The position numbers and the translations under genes were made by a program. 13,103 nt of DNA, from contig DAHVOF010000150.1 of assembly GCA_027318945.1 (NCBI GenBank), forward strand, positions 1 to 13,103, given 5' to 3'. Shown in pieces: positions 1-7,987 of the stretch; the first letter of the stretch is position 1, and every line of letters starts with the position of its first letter. This stretch comes from Actinomycetota bacterium (GTDB lineage Bacteria; Actinomycetota; Acidimicrobiia; Acidimicrobiales; Acidimicrobiaceae). The notes under the pieces were generated by a model, which saw nothing but the letters and a program-made list of their open reading frames with translations, had not been told where the DNA came from and made no database searches.

Positions 1-1322
1 GCCAACAGATCCAGCTTGGGTTGGATGTCGCGGAAAAGCGGTTTCCGTCTCTGGCTACGACATTGCCAGAGACCGCATGGGACGAGCGGGAGATCCATGA
101 TCTGCTCGGCTGGACGCCTCAGGGACACCCGGATCTAAGGCCTTTGATTAGAACACCGCGCTGGCCTGAGAGCTTTCTGCCATTGGACTCCTCATTTCCC
201 AAACCGCGGTGGCTCGACGTAGAACCCGATCTGCCCGCGATCAAGGTTGAGGGCGACGGGATCACATATATGAAGGTCGGTCCCACTCATGCCGGAATAA
301 TAGAGTCAGGGCACTTCGTCTTCAGCATCATAGGCGAAAACGTTTTGCACTTGGACGCCCACCTGTTTCAGAATCACAGAGGCATAGAATCAATGGTCGA
401 AGGGAAGCGGATAGACGAGACGGCACGAATCCTAAGTCGCGTTTGCGCAGCGGATACGGTCTCCAACCAAGCCAATTTTGCCCAAGCGGTAGAGAAGGTG
501 GCGGGCTTTGATCCTACTCCTGCGCTTGTGAACCAGCGGATAGTGCTGCTCGAGGCGGAACGCGTGCTCAGCCACCTCAACGACTTGGCGCAAATACCCG
601 CAGGTGCAGGATTCCAAGTTGCCCACCAGAGGGCGCTCGCAATCAAGGAACAATGGCAACGCAGTCTTGAAATGCTTTTCGGCCACCGGTTCCTCTTCGA
701 TGCCATTCTCCCTGGCTCGGCACGACACGCTCCGCCGGAGCAGGTAATTTCCTGCGTTTCGGAGCTCCACAATCTGTGGTCTGCCTGGCGCCGATCCACA
801 TGCAGCCACCGTGGATTCATCAACCGCATGCAAGGTGTAGGGATCACGCCGCCGGATCGTGTGATCAGGATGGGAGCGCAAGGAGTGGCCGCGCGAGCTT
901 CAGGCAAGCCTTTCGACGCACGCCAGTCCCATCCATGGTACGAGGAGCTCTTCTCTAAAGCGGCTCTCAAGAGTTCAGGTGACGTAAATGCGCGATTCCA
1001 GGTTCGGCTCGACGAAGTTGAAGACTCGATAAGGATCATCAAAAACGCCGCCGAGAAGCTCGGCGGCATGCCTCCTCACGAGCCTCGCTTTAAAGTGCCC
1101 GACGACTTAGATGGGCAGGTCACCACTTTCAATGAGTCGCCGCACGGCCTCAATGTACATGCTGCAGTCTTCAAGACTGGCCGTATAGGGAGATACCACA
1201 TTCGATCCGCCTCGTTTCGCAACTGGCCGCTCCTCGCTCAGACAGTCGCCGGCAACGGAGTCGCTGACTTTCCCCTTATCAATAAGAGCTTCGAGCTCTG
1301 CTACAGCTGCACCGATCGCTAG
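1..1322 (+). CDS. Group 4 [NiFe]-hydrogenase-like large subunit (fused NuoC/NuoD type, HycE/HyfG/Ehr-like), 5' partial
   Basis: Catalytic large subunit of a membrane-bound, complex I-related redox enzyme. The frame is open to the left edge (first full codon at base 3), so the start lies outside; 439 residues are visible. The first ~60 residues are the end of a NuoC-like 30 kDa domain (EREIHDLLG, then GHPDLR), followed by the NuoD-like 49 kDa domain (VGPTHAG, HRGIE, ARASG, then HP). HycE of formate hydrogenlyase has the same fusion. The N-terminal metal motif, normally RxCGxC, reads RVCAAD (438-455): the first Cys (444-446) is kept, the second is Asp (453-455), and the usual downstream His is Asn. 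The C-terminal motif, normally DPCxxC, reads ELCYSC (1293-1310), and the protein ends three residues later at TDR. Family assignment is firm. Whether it binds Ni-Fe or makes hydrogen is doubtful; an Ehr-like or other non-hydrogenase role is possible. The small-subunit gene follows after 15 bp. Confidence 0.88.
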   Translation, partial: QQIQLGLDVAEKRFPSLATTLPETAWDEREIHDLLGWTPQGHPDLRPLIRTPRWPESFLPLDSSFPKPRWLDVEPDLPAIKVEGDGITYMKVGPTHAGIIESGHFVFSIIGENVLHLDAHLFQNHRGIESMVEGKRIDETARILSRVCAADTVSNQANFAQAVEKVAGFDPTPALVNQRIVLLEAERVLSHLNDLAQIPAGAGFQVAHQRALAIKEQWQRSLEMLFGHRFLFDAILPGSARHAPPEQVISCVSELHNLWSAWRRSTCSHRGFINRMQGVGITPPDRVIRMGAQGVAARASGKPFDARQSHPWYEELFSKAALKSSGDVNARFQVRLDEVEDSIRIIKNAAEKLGGMPPHEPRFKVPDDLDGQVTTFNESPHGLNVHAAVFKTGRIGRYHIRSASFRNWPLLAQTVAGNGVADFPLINKSFELCYSCTDR

Positions 1323-1337
1323 CGAAAGCACAATTCG

Positions 1338-1847
1338 ATGATTAAACATGTGCGCACCCTACAGATACGACATGTCGATGCAGGAAGCTGCAATGGCTGC
1401 GAACAGGAGCTTATCGCCCTAACGAACCGCTACTACGACATTCAAAAACATGGAATTGACATCGTTGCCTCACCGCGTCATGCCGACGCGCTCCTTGTTA
1501 CCGGACCAATAACCGACACGATGGCAAGAGCGGTCGAGAAAGTTTGGGACGCCATTCCTCGCCCGAGTATTCGCATCGCGTTCGGTGATTGCTCCTCCGG
1601 ATGCGGACCCTTTGGCGAAGCTTATGCAAGCCGGGCAGGCCTTGACAATCCAGATATTGAAATTTTGGGATGTCCTCCAAATCCGGCACAAGCTCTCTGG
1701 GTCATCAAGAAGTGGATGGATGCACACCGCATAAACGGGAGACGGTATGAGAAGATTGAGTCAGGTCGAGGACAGCGGGAACCGACATCGCCTGCGCCGA
1801 AACCGTTCTATATGTCCTGGGCCAAAGCGCGCAGAGATGAGACCTGA
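1338..1847 (+). CDS. NuoB-like [4Fe-4S] small subunit of the hydrogenase-like complex (HycG/HyfI type)
   Basis: Partner of the preceding large subunit. It would carry the single [4Fe-4S] cluster next to the active site and pass electrons between that site and the other iron-sulfur subunits. The 169-residue protein has no signal peptide and lacks the extra cluster-binding region of uptake-hydrogenase small subunits, as expected for group 4 and NuoB proteins. Cluster Cys are visible as CNGC (Cys18, Cys21), GDC (Cys85) and GCPPNP (Cys112). An additional Cys89 follows in SSGCGPF, where relatives usually have Gly. The start is ATG 15 bp after the large-subunit stop, with only a weak ribosome site, so translational coupling is likely. 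A charged, Pro-containing tail of ~35 residues follows the conserved core, and its last 12 codons overlap the 3' end of the opposing K+ channel gene. The complete cysteine set argues that the complex is functional rather than decaying. Confidence 0.87.
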   Translation: MIKHVRTLQIRHVDAGSCNGCEQELIALTNRYYDIQKHGIDIVASPRHADALLVTGPITDTMARAVEKVWDAIPRPSIRIAFGDCSSGCGPFGEAYASRAGLDNPDIEILGCPPNPAQALWVIKKWMDAHRINGRRYEKIESGRGQREPTSPAPKPFYMSWAKARRDET

Positions 1848-2854
1848 TCCGCGTCGCCTATGACTATCAGCACCTCGCCCGGTCGGATCTCAGCCGTGGG
1901 CGGCGGATTTGTCCTAAACTCCCCGTCTGTTGCACGCATGGCAAGGACGAGCGTACCTGTCTGATCGTGCACCTTCGCGCTGCGCAGTGTCTGCCCGACA
2001 AGAGGGGACTCGGGATACACCTCGACCTGCTCTAGCCGGAAATCCAGGCTGCCGTCATGCATAACGACGTCGAGAAACTCCGCCACATGGGGCTGGACTG
2101 CAAGTGCCGCCATCCGAGCCCCACCCAGATCTTGGGGATTTACCACTCTGTTTGCTCCAGCCTGGTAAAGCTTCGGCACGGCCTGGTCGCTGGCGGCTCG
2201 GGAAACGATGAAGAGGTCGGGCCTCATAGACCTCCCAGTAAGCGTCACATAGAGGTTGTCCGCATCGGCGTTGAGCGCCGTAATAAGAACCCGGGCCCGA
2301 TCTATGCCAGCATGTTGGAGAATGCGTTCGTCGGTCGCATCACCATGTATGTGAGGGCCATCGACTGTAGATACGCGCTGAGCCGAAATGTCAATCACGA
2401 CGATCTCGGCATCCGAGGCATTCAGATTGTGCTCGATAGCCCGACCAACTCTCCCCCAGCCGCATATGATGACATGCTGGTTCATACTCGCGATCTCTCT
2501 TTCCATCTTCCGCCTCCGATACCCTCCGCCAAGGTAGCCTTCAACAAACGTCTCGATCAGGACACTGAAGGTATACCCTGCCGTGCCGACCCCCAATAGG
2601 ATCAACACAATAGAGAAGATCTCCTCGCCGTGGCTAAAGTTATGCAGCTCCCCATAGCCGACCGTGGTGACGGTTATGACCGTTTCGAACAGGGCGTCGA
2701 CCAACCCAAACCCAAAGGCCATGTAGCCGATGACCCCGCCGATCACTACCGCCACCATAGTAAGAACGCTGATGATCAGACGACGAGGCACCAGAATTCC
2801 CGAGACATCTAGGTCTCCTGCAGGCCCCTTCCCAACGATTGAAAGCTTCCTCAC
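1808..2854 (-). CDS. Two-TM potassium channel with RCK (TrkA-N/TrkA-C) regulatory domains
   Basis: An ion channel of the MthK/Kch class: a membrane pore gated by cytoplasmic RCK domains that bind nucleotide or Ca2+. The 348-residue protein begins with a short cytosolic segment, then TM1 (about residues 25-48) and a pore loop with the K+ selectivity filter TTVGYGE (63-69; Glu replaces the more usual Asp after the filter). TM2 spans about 79-102. A basic linker (RRRK, 113-116) leads to a TrkA-N Rossmann domain (VIICGWGRVG, 128-137; acidic strand end VVID, 152-155; GDATDE, 171-176), and a TrkA-C domain runs from ~270 to the end. The start is GTG at 2854 with a GGGGA-like site just upstream. A good internal start at Met117 could also give a free RCK protein. 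The gene lies 180 bp downstream of pcrA and converges on the hydrogenase-like operon. Ligand and ion preference beyond K+ cannot be told. Confidence 0.9.
   Translation of the reverse strand: MRKLSIVGKGPAGDLDVSGILVPRRLIISVLTMVAVVIGGVIGYMAFGFGLVDALFETVITVTTVGYGELHNFSHGEEIFSIVLILLGVGTAGYTFSVLIETFVEGYLGGGYRRRKMEREIASMNQHVIICGWGRVGRAIEHNLNASDAEIVVIDISAQRVSTVDGPHIHGDATDERILQHAGIDRARVLITALNADADNLYVTLTGRSMRPDLFIVSRAASDQAVPKLYQAGANRVVNPQDLGGARMAALAVQPHVAEFLDVVMHDGSLDFRLEQVEVYPESPLVGQTLRSAKVHDQTGTLVLAMRATDGEFRTNPPPTAEIRPGEVLIVIGDADQVSSLRALAQDI
2504..2517 (-). promoter_or_regulatory. Candidate internal ribosome binding site and start codon (Met117) in the K+ channel gene
   Basis: On the minus strand GGAGG (2513-2517) is followed six bases later by an in-frame ATG (2504-2506). 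It lies exactly at the junction between the transmembrane linker and the RCK domain. Initiation here would give a soluble 232-residue RCK protein. In MthK an internal Met at the equivalent junction (Met107) produces the free RCK subunits of the octameric gating ring. The GGAGG arises from adjacent Arg codons CGG-AGG in a basic linker, so it could be chance. Function is inferred. Confidence 0.5.
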
Positions 2855-3034
2855 TGCTTCCCCGAGCTTAAGTCAAAATTTCCCTGGCTGAATAATCGTA
2901 TCTCAGCTGCCTCCGGCGAATGCAATATCGGCGTTACTCAACACAAACCGCGTCGCTGAGACCTTCGCTAGATGAATCTACGATGATCAACATAGCGCAC
3001 TCGCTTGGCGCGCTGCAGGCCCGCTGATATTCGG

Positions 3035-5233
3035 CTAAATACGCTTAATTGGTGCCAAAGAAAGCAGCAACGTCTTCTCCCCGCCTGCCGAAAAGCGAAC
3101 GGTTATCTCGGAATTCTCGCCGGAGCCTCTTGTTCCAATCACCACGCCTTCTCCCCATTTCGCATGCACGATGTCGTCTCCCACTTTAAGTGAGATGAGA
3201 TCCTGGGAAAGCCGCTTTGCCGCAAAACCGGACTTCACGGGGGACGCACTGTATCGACCACCGGCCGACGAGGCCGCATCGAATCGGCTCGTGAAATATG
3301 AAAGCTCTGCTGAACTTCGCCTAGGTGATACGTCCTGGACAAGCTCTGGTGGAATCTCATCAAGAAACCTGCTTGGAGGGTTTGCCAATCCTTCGCCCCA
3401 CTGGCCACGCGAGGTGGCCAAAGTCAGGAAAAGCATCTCCCGCGCTCGGGTAATACCCACATAACACAGCCTTCTCTCCTCCTCAAGCTCCTGCGGATCC
3501 ACCAGTGAGCGCGAATGGGGGAAAATTCCATCCTCCATGCCGGTTAGAAAGACAACAGGAAATTCCAAACCTTTAGCCATATGAAGAGTCATGAGTACCA
3601 CTGTGGAGTCGGGAACGTCATCGTCTGTAGCGGACACCAACGCTACGTCCTCAAGGAGATCCGACAGCGTTTCATGTTCCTCGCCGACACGCACGAGCTC
3701 TTCAAGGTTCTCAATCCGACCAGCAGCCTCGACGGTGCGTTCAGCCGTCAGCTCAGCCATATAGCCTGATCGTTCGAGCACGAACTCGATAAGCTTTTTT
3801 ACCTCGACACCGGCTGCAATCTTTTCCCTCGCCTCGTCAAAGATGCTCTGAAGATCCTTTATCCCAGAAAGTGCCTTACCCGCAACTCCAGTCTCCTCGA
3901 CCCGGGAAAACGCGTCAACAAACGAAATCTCCGACATTCCCGCATACAGATCGACCTTTGCCACCGACATATCGCCGACTCCGCGCTTTGGCACATTTAT
4001 GATCCTGCGTAGAGACACCTCATCCATGGGGTTGGAGATGAAGCGAAGGTAAGCGAGTATGTCCTTGACTTCTTTGCGCTCATAAAATCTGGTGCCACCT
4101 ATCACTCGATAGGGGATAACCCTTCGAACGAACTCTTCTTCTATAACCCGCGACTGCGAATTGGTACGATAAAAAATGCCTATATCAGAAAATGAGTTGC
4201 CCGAGGCGGTCAGCTCAATGATCTTCGAGGCGATATATGCCGCCTCTTCGCGATCACCTTGCGCCTTGTACAGCTGGATCATTGCGCCGGTTCCTTCGGA
4301 TGTCCAGAGATTTTTAGGCACTCTCGAAGCATTATTCGATATCACGGCATTGGCGGCGTCAAGAATCCTCTGGGTTGAGCGGTAATTCTGTTCTAGGACA
4401 ACCCTTCTGGCATCAGGAAAAAATCTCTCAAACTCCAAAATATTTGTCATGTCAGCGCCACGAAAGCCATAAACGCTCTGGTCCGAATCGCCAACCACAA
4501 ATACATTGCGCGATTCTTCGCCCAAAAGGGCGACAAGCCTGTTCTGAACCTTGTTCGTGTCTTGATACTCGTCAACCAATAAGTGAAGAAATCTGCGCTG
4601 ATAATTTTCCAAGACCTCTGGAAATCTTTCGAAAAGCGCAACGGTCTTGTTCAAAAGATCGTCAAAGTCCATGGCAGACGAAGCGAGCAGCCGACGCTGA
4701 TACTCAGCATAAACCTCTGCTATTTTCCGCTCGAAGATATTCCTCGCCCCATCCGCATACGCCATGTGATCTGTGAGATCCGCCTTGGCCTGGGAGATGT
4801 GCCCGGCAAGGGACTTCGGAGGAAATCTCTTGGCATCCAGGTTGAGGTCGCGCGCTACATAACTTATAAGGCGCGTGGAATCAGCTTGGTCATAAATGGT
4901 GAAGCTCGAGTTGAAGCCAAGGGCCGTAGCATGCTGCCTTAAAATACGAACACAAGCCGAGTGGAACGTGGAAACCCACATCCTCTCGGCGACAGAGCCG
5001 ATCAATCCAACTAGACGACTCCTCATCTCGGCGGCTGCCTTGTTTGTAAATGTTATCGCAAGAATCTCATGTGGGGAGACGCCCAGCACCTCAATAAGGT
5101 AGGCAATCCGCCTGGTGAGAACTCTGGTCTTGCCTGAACCCGCTCCGGCAACAACAACAAGCGGGCCGCCTACGTGCGTAACCGCTTCCTTTTGGGCAGG
5201 ATTCAAATCGGAAAATAAAGACTCTGAAGTCAT
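3035..5233 (-). CDS. pcrA: ATP-dependent DNA helicase PcrA/UvrD (superfamily 1A)
   Basis: A 3'-5' DNA helicase of nucleotide excision repair, replication restart and RecA-filament removal, acting on the nucleoid. The 732-residue length is typical. The Q motif (NPAQKEAV, from 11) and Walker A (AGAGSGKT, Lys35) open domain 1A. Walker B is LVDEYQD (219-225), motif III is GDSDQSVYGFRG (248-259), and motif IV is QNYRST. Motif V contains TLHMAKGLEFPVVF and motif VI contains YVGITRARE. The C-terminal ~50 residues (GDDIVHAKWGEGVV onward) match the small tudor-like domain by which PcrA/UvrD contact RNA polymerase, which favours PcrA/UvrD1 over UvrD2 or Rep. The start is ATG at 5233, 27 bp after the guaA stop; no clear Shine-Dalgarno is seen, so it is probably translated by coupling within a guaB3-guaA-pcrA unit. 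All key helicase residues that I can check are present. Confidence 0.93.
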   Translation of the reverse strand: MTSESLFSDLNPAQKEAVTHVGGPLVVVAGAGSGKTRVLTRRIAYLIEVLGVSPHEILAITFTNKAAAEMRSRLVGLIGSVAERMWVSTFHSACVRILRQHATALGFNSSFTIYDQADSTRLISYVARDLNLDAKRFPPKSLAGHISQAKADLTDHMAYADGARNIFERKIAEVYAEYQRRLLASSAMDFDDLLNKTVALFERFPEVLENYQRRFLHLLVDEYQDTNKVQNRLVALLGEESRNVFVVGDSDQSVYGFRGADMTNILEFERFFPDARRVVLEQNYRSTQRILDAANAVISNNASRVPKNLWTSEGTGAMIQLYKAQGDREEAAYIASKIIELTASGNSFSDIGIFYRTNSQSRVIEEEFVRRVIPYRVIGGTRFYERKEVKDILAYLRFISNPMDEVSLRRIINVPKRGVGDMSVAKVDLYAGMSEISFVDAFSRVEETGVAGKALSGIKDLQSIFDEAREKIAAGVEVKKLIEFVLERSGYMAELTAERTVEAAGRIENLEELVRVGEEHETLSDLLEDVALVSATDDDVPDSTVVLMTLHMAKGLEFPVVFLTGMEDGIFPHSRSLVDPQELEEERRLCYVGITRAREMLFLTLATSRGQWGEGLANPPSRFLDEIPPELVQDVSPRRSSAELSYFTSRFDAASSAGGRYSASPVKSGFAAKRLSQDLISLKVGDDIVHAKWGEGVVIGTRGSGENSEITVRFSAGGEKTLLLSLAPIKRI

Positions 5234-5260
5234 TTGTTCAACGAGCTGCAGCTGCGGCCC

Positions 5261-6802
5261 CTACTCCCATTCGATTGTTCCAGGAGGCTTTGATGTTATG
5301 TCGTAGACCACTCGGTTCACCCCTGGGACTTCGGCAATCACCCTGGATGATATCGCCTCGAGCACCTCAAATGGAAGCCGCGCCCAATCGGCAGTCATAG
5401 CGTCAAGCGAAGTAACCGCCCGAAGAACGATCGGGTAAGCGTAGGTCCTCTCGTCCCCCATCACTCCAACACTCTTCACTGCAGGCAGGACGGCGAAGCT
5501 CTGCCACAATGAGCGGGTCAGGCCAGCCGCTTCGATCTCATCCTGGACAATCGAATCTGCTCGGCGCACAATCTCCACTCGATCTGGTGTAACTTCTCCA
5601 ACAATGCGAACAGCGAGGCCCGGGCCTGGAAAAGGCTGCCTCCAGATTATCTTTTCCGGGAGTCCCAGCTCCTCGCCAATCGCACGAACTTCGTCCTTGA
5701 ACAAAAGTCGGAGCGGCTCAACGAGCTGGAACTCCATGTCGTCCGGAAGACCGCCCACATTGTGATGGGACTTTATTTTCGCCGCGTCCTTCGTACCGGA
5801 CTCAATCACGTCGGGATATAGAGTACCCTGGACCAAGAATTTCGCCCCACGTATTTCATGGGCCACCTCCTCGAAAACCCGGATAAATGTGTTGCCAATA
5901 ATCTTACGCTTCTCCTCAGGGTCCGTCACATCCTTGAGCAATGAAAAGAACTTTTCGCTGGCGTCTACAACGACAAGATCGACCTTGAATTGGTTCCTGA
6001 AAGTCTTTTCGACGGTTTCCCTCTCGCCGCTACGCATGAGACCCGTGTCGACGAAAACACACACAAGCTGATCGCCAACTGCCTCGTGCACCAAAGCTGC
6101 TGCAACGGAAGAATCAACCCCACCCGACAGCGCACAGATGACGCGCTCCCTACCGATCTGACTTCGAATATCACTGAGCGACTCCTCGATGATGGAATAG
6201 CTCGTCCACGAGGCGCTCGCTCCAACCGCGTCGGTCATGAAATTGCCAATTAGCTGCTGCCCAAAATCAGTGTGGGCCACCTCCGGATGATACTGGACCG
6301 CGTAAATCCTGCGCTCTTCGCTCTCCATGACAGCCACAGGAGAGCTTGGGGTGGATGCAGTCACGATAAATCCGGGCGGAGCCTCGACGATGGCGTCAAA
6401 GTGGCTCATCCATACATTTTGAACCAAGGGCGAATGCGACAACAGCAGCCCATGATCCTTCGCGGACATTTCTACCCGCCCATACTCTCCCTTTGAATTC
6501 TTCTCCACGACGCCGCCCAGCTCGGCCGCAATTAGCTGCGCACCGTAGCAGATGCCTAAAATCGGGATTCCCATATCCAGGATCTGTCGGTCCAACCGAG
6601 GAGCGCCGGGTTCATTCACACTCTTGGGACCGCCGGATAGAACAATTCCCCGAGGATCGATCTCCTTGAGTTCTTCGAAGGATATGGTACTCGGAACGAT
6701 CTCCGAGTAGACATGCTGCTCCCGAATCCTTCTAGCTATGAGCTGGGCATACTGTGCGCCAAAGTCTACAACTACGATCGACGAAGAGCGATTAGCGTGC
6801 AC
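5261..6802 (-). CDS. guaA: GMP synthase (glutamine-hydrolysing)
   Basis: Cytosolic enzyme that converts XMP, glutamine and ATP to GMP, the last step of guanine nucleotide synthesis. The 513 residues are the usual full length. The N-terminal class I glutamine amidotransferase domain has nucleophile Cys85 in GICYGAQL and the His172/Glu174 pair in QYHPEV. The ATP pyrophosphatase domain starts near 200 and has the PP-loop LSGGVDSS (225-232). The C-terminal dimerisation and XMP-binding domain ends in the family's typical KPPGTIEWE. The start is GTG at 6802, giving an N-terminus that runs directly into IVVVDFGAQ; an AAGG lies about 8 bp upstream. It begins 21 bp after guaB3, whose product would supply XMP, so the two form a functional pair. 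No residue is missing. Confidence 0.97.
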   Translation of the reverse strand: MHANRSSSIVVVDFGAQYAQLIARRIREQHVYSEIVPSTISFEELKEIDPRGIVLSGGPKSVNEPGAPRLDRQILDMGIPILGICYGAQLIAAELGGVVEKNSKGEYGRVEMSAKDHGLLLSHSPLVQNVWMSHFDAIVEAPPGFIVTASTPSSPVAVMESEERRIYAVQYHPEVAHTDFGQQLIGNFMTDAVGASASWTSYSIIEESLSDIRSQIGRERVICALSGGVDSSVAAALVHEAVGDQLVCVFVDTGLMRSGERETVEKTFRNQFKVDLVVVDASEKFFSLLKDVTDPEEKRKIIGNTFIRVFEEVAHEIRGAKFLVQGTLYPDVIESGTKDAAKIKSHHNVGGLPDDMEFQLVEPLRLLFKDEVRAIGEELGLPEKIIWRQPFPGPGLAVRIVGEVTPDRVEIVRRADSIVQDEIEAAGLTRSLWQSFAVLPAVKSVGVMGDERTYAYPIVLRAVTSLDAMTADWARLPFEVLEAISSRVIAEVPGVNRVVYDITSKPPGTIEWE

Positions 6803-6823
6803 TGGGCAGGCCTTGAATATCCA

Positions 6824-7987
6824 TCAGTGACCCATGCCCACGCGCTGAGCGGTCTGCAGGGCCTTGCCCTCCGTCTGAAGCGCGGGCGCAACCATAACTT
6901 CCGCCTTTTGGAACTCCTTGACAGTCTCGTAACCACATGTGGCCATGGACGTCCTCAACGCGCCAAAGAGGTTGAGGCGCCCGTCATTCTCGTGCGCCGG
7001 GCCGACAAGAATTTCTCTCAGCGAGCCCCTTTGCGACACCTTCACCCGAGCACCACGCGGAAGTGTCGGATGGAATGTGGCCATGCCCCAGTGGTACCCG
7101 TGTCCCGGAGCCTCGTACGAGCTCGCAAGGGGGGAGCCTATCATCACCGAATCCGCTCCACACGCTATGGCCTTAGCAATGTCGCCACCACGGCTCATCC
7201 CGCCATCAGCTATGACGTGCACATATACGCCCGTCTCATCCAGGTGCCGCATCCTGGCACCGGCCGCATCTGCAATCGCAGTGGCCTGCGGAACTCCCAA
7301 GCCCAATACACCTCGGGTGGTGCATGCGTTGCCGGGACCGACCCCGACCAGTATCCCGGCAGCACCAGTTCTCATCAAATGCAACGCAGCATGGTAAGAG
7401 GCGCATCCGCCGACAATGATCGGTATGTCAAACTCGCGAATAAATTTTTTCAAGTTGAGAGGCTCTGTAGTTTTTGACACATGCTCGGCTGACACGACAG
7501 TCCCCTGGATAATAAGTAGATCCAATTCCGCCGCCAGGATGGCCTTAGCCATGAACTCGGTCTTTTGCGGCGTCACCGAGGCAGACGTGACGACTCCGGC
7601 AGCCTTGATCTGACGAATTCTCTCCGTCACGAGATCCAGCTTGATCGGCTCAGAGTATATCTCTTGCATTCGCTGGGTAGCCTTTTCAGGATCAAGCTCG
7701 GCTATCTCCTTTAGTAACGGTTCTGGGTCTTCATAACGGGTCCACAGCCCTTCGAGGTTCAGCACCCCCACCCCACCCAGCTTGCCGATCTCTATAGCGG
7801 TTGCCGGTGAAACCACGCCATCCATCGCCGATGCCATCAAGGGCAGATCGAACTTGAACGCATCGATCTCCCAACTTATGTCGACGTCCTCAGGATCACG
7901 GGTTCTACGGCTAGGAACTATAGCTATGTCATCAAAGCCGTAGGCTCGACGCCCAGACTTGCCAATTCCGATTTCCACCTCAGCCAC
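6824..7987 (-). CDS. guaB3: GuaB3-family IMP dehydrogenase (no CBS domains)
   Basis: A TIM-barrel protein of the IMP dehydrogenase/GMP reductase superfamily. Its opening (VEIGIGKSGRRAY, then DDIAIVPSRRTRDP) is diagnostic of GuaB3. At 387 residues it lacks the two CBS domains of ordinary GuaB. The active-site loop reads GPGNACTTRG with catalytic Cys222 (codon 7322-7324), followed by GVPQATAIAD; the phosphate-binding region includes ADGGMSRGGD and CGADSVMIGSPLA. With the Cys present, oxidation of IMP to XMP is plausible; I recall M. tuberculosis and Streptomyces GuaB3 lacking this Cys. The frame is open up to 8038, but I chose GTG at 7987 because it follows GGGAGG and gives the conserved N-terminus. 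It lies 21 bp upstream of guaA. A tail of about 20 residues extends past the usual family end. GMP reductase is the less likely alternative, given guaA next door. Confidence 0.9.
   Translation of the reverse strand: MAEVEIGIGKSGRRAYGFDDIAIVPSRRTRDPEDVDISWEIDAFKFDLPLMASAMDGVVSPATAIEIGKLGGVGVLNLEGLWTRYEDPEPLLKEIAELDPEKATQRMQEIYSEPIKLDLVTERIRQIKAAGVVTSASVTPQKTEFMAKAILAAELDLLIIQGTVVSAEHVSKTTEPLNLKKFIREFDIPIIVGGCASYHAALHLMRTGAAGILVGVGPGNACTTRGVLGLGVPQATAIADAAGARMRHLDETGVYVHVIADGGMSRGGDIAKAIACGADSVMIGSPLASSYEAPGHGYHWGMATFHPTLPRGARVKVSQRGSLREILVGPAHENDGRLNLFGALRTSMATCGYETVKEFQKAEVMVAPALQTEGKALQTAQRVGMGH

Noticed and set aside
374..1069. Long open frame on the minus strand inside the hydrogenase-like large-subunit gene
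   Set aside because: Its translation is Ser/Arg/Trp-rich without any recognisable domain, and the plus-strand frame is clearly a conserved protein. It is an antisense shadow.
2855..3034. 180 bp between pcrA and the K+ channel gene, searched for a terminator, promoter or small RNA
   Set aside because: Only a short palindrome (TAGATGAATCTA, 2969-2980) and no convincing hairpin with a U tract or spaced promoter boxes could be supported.
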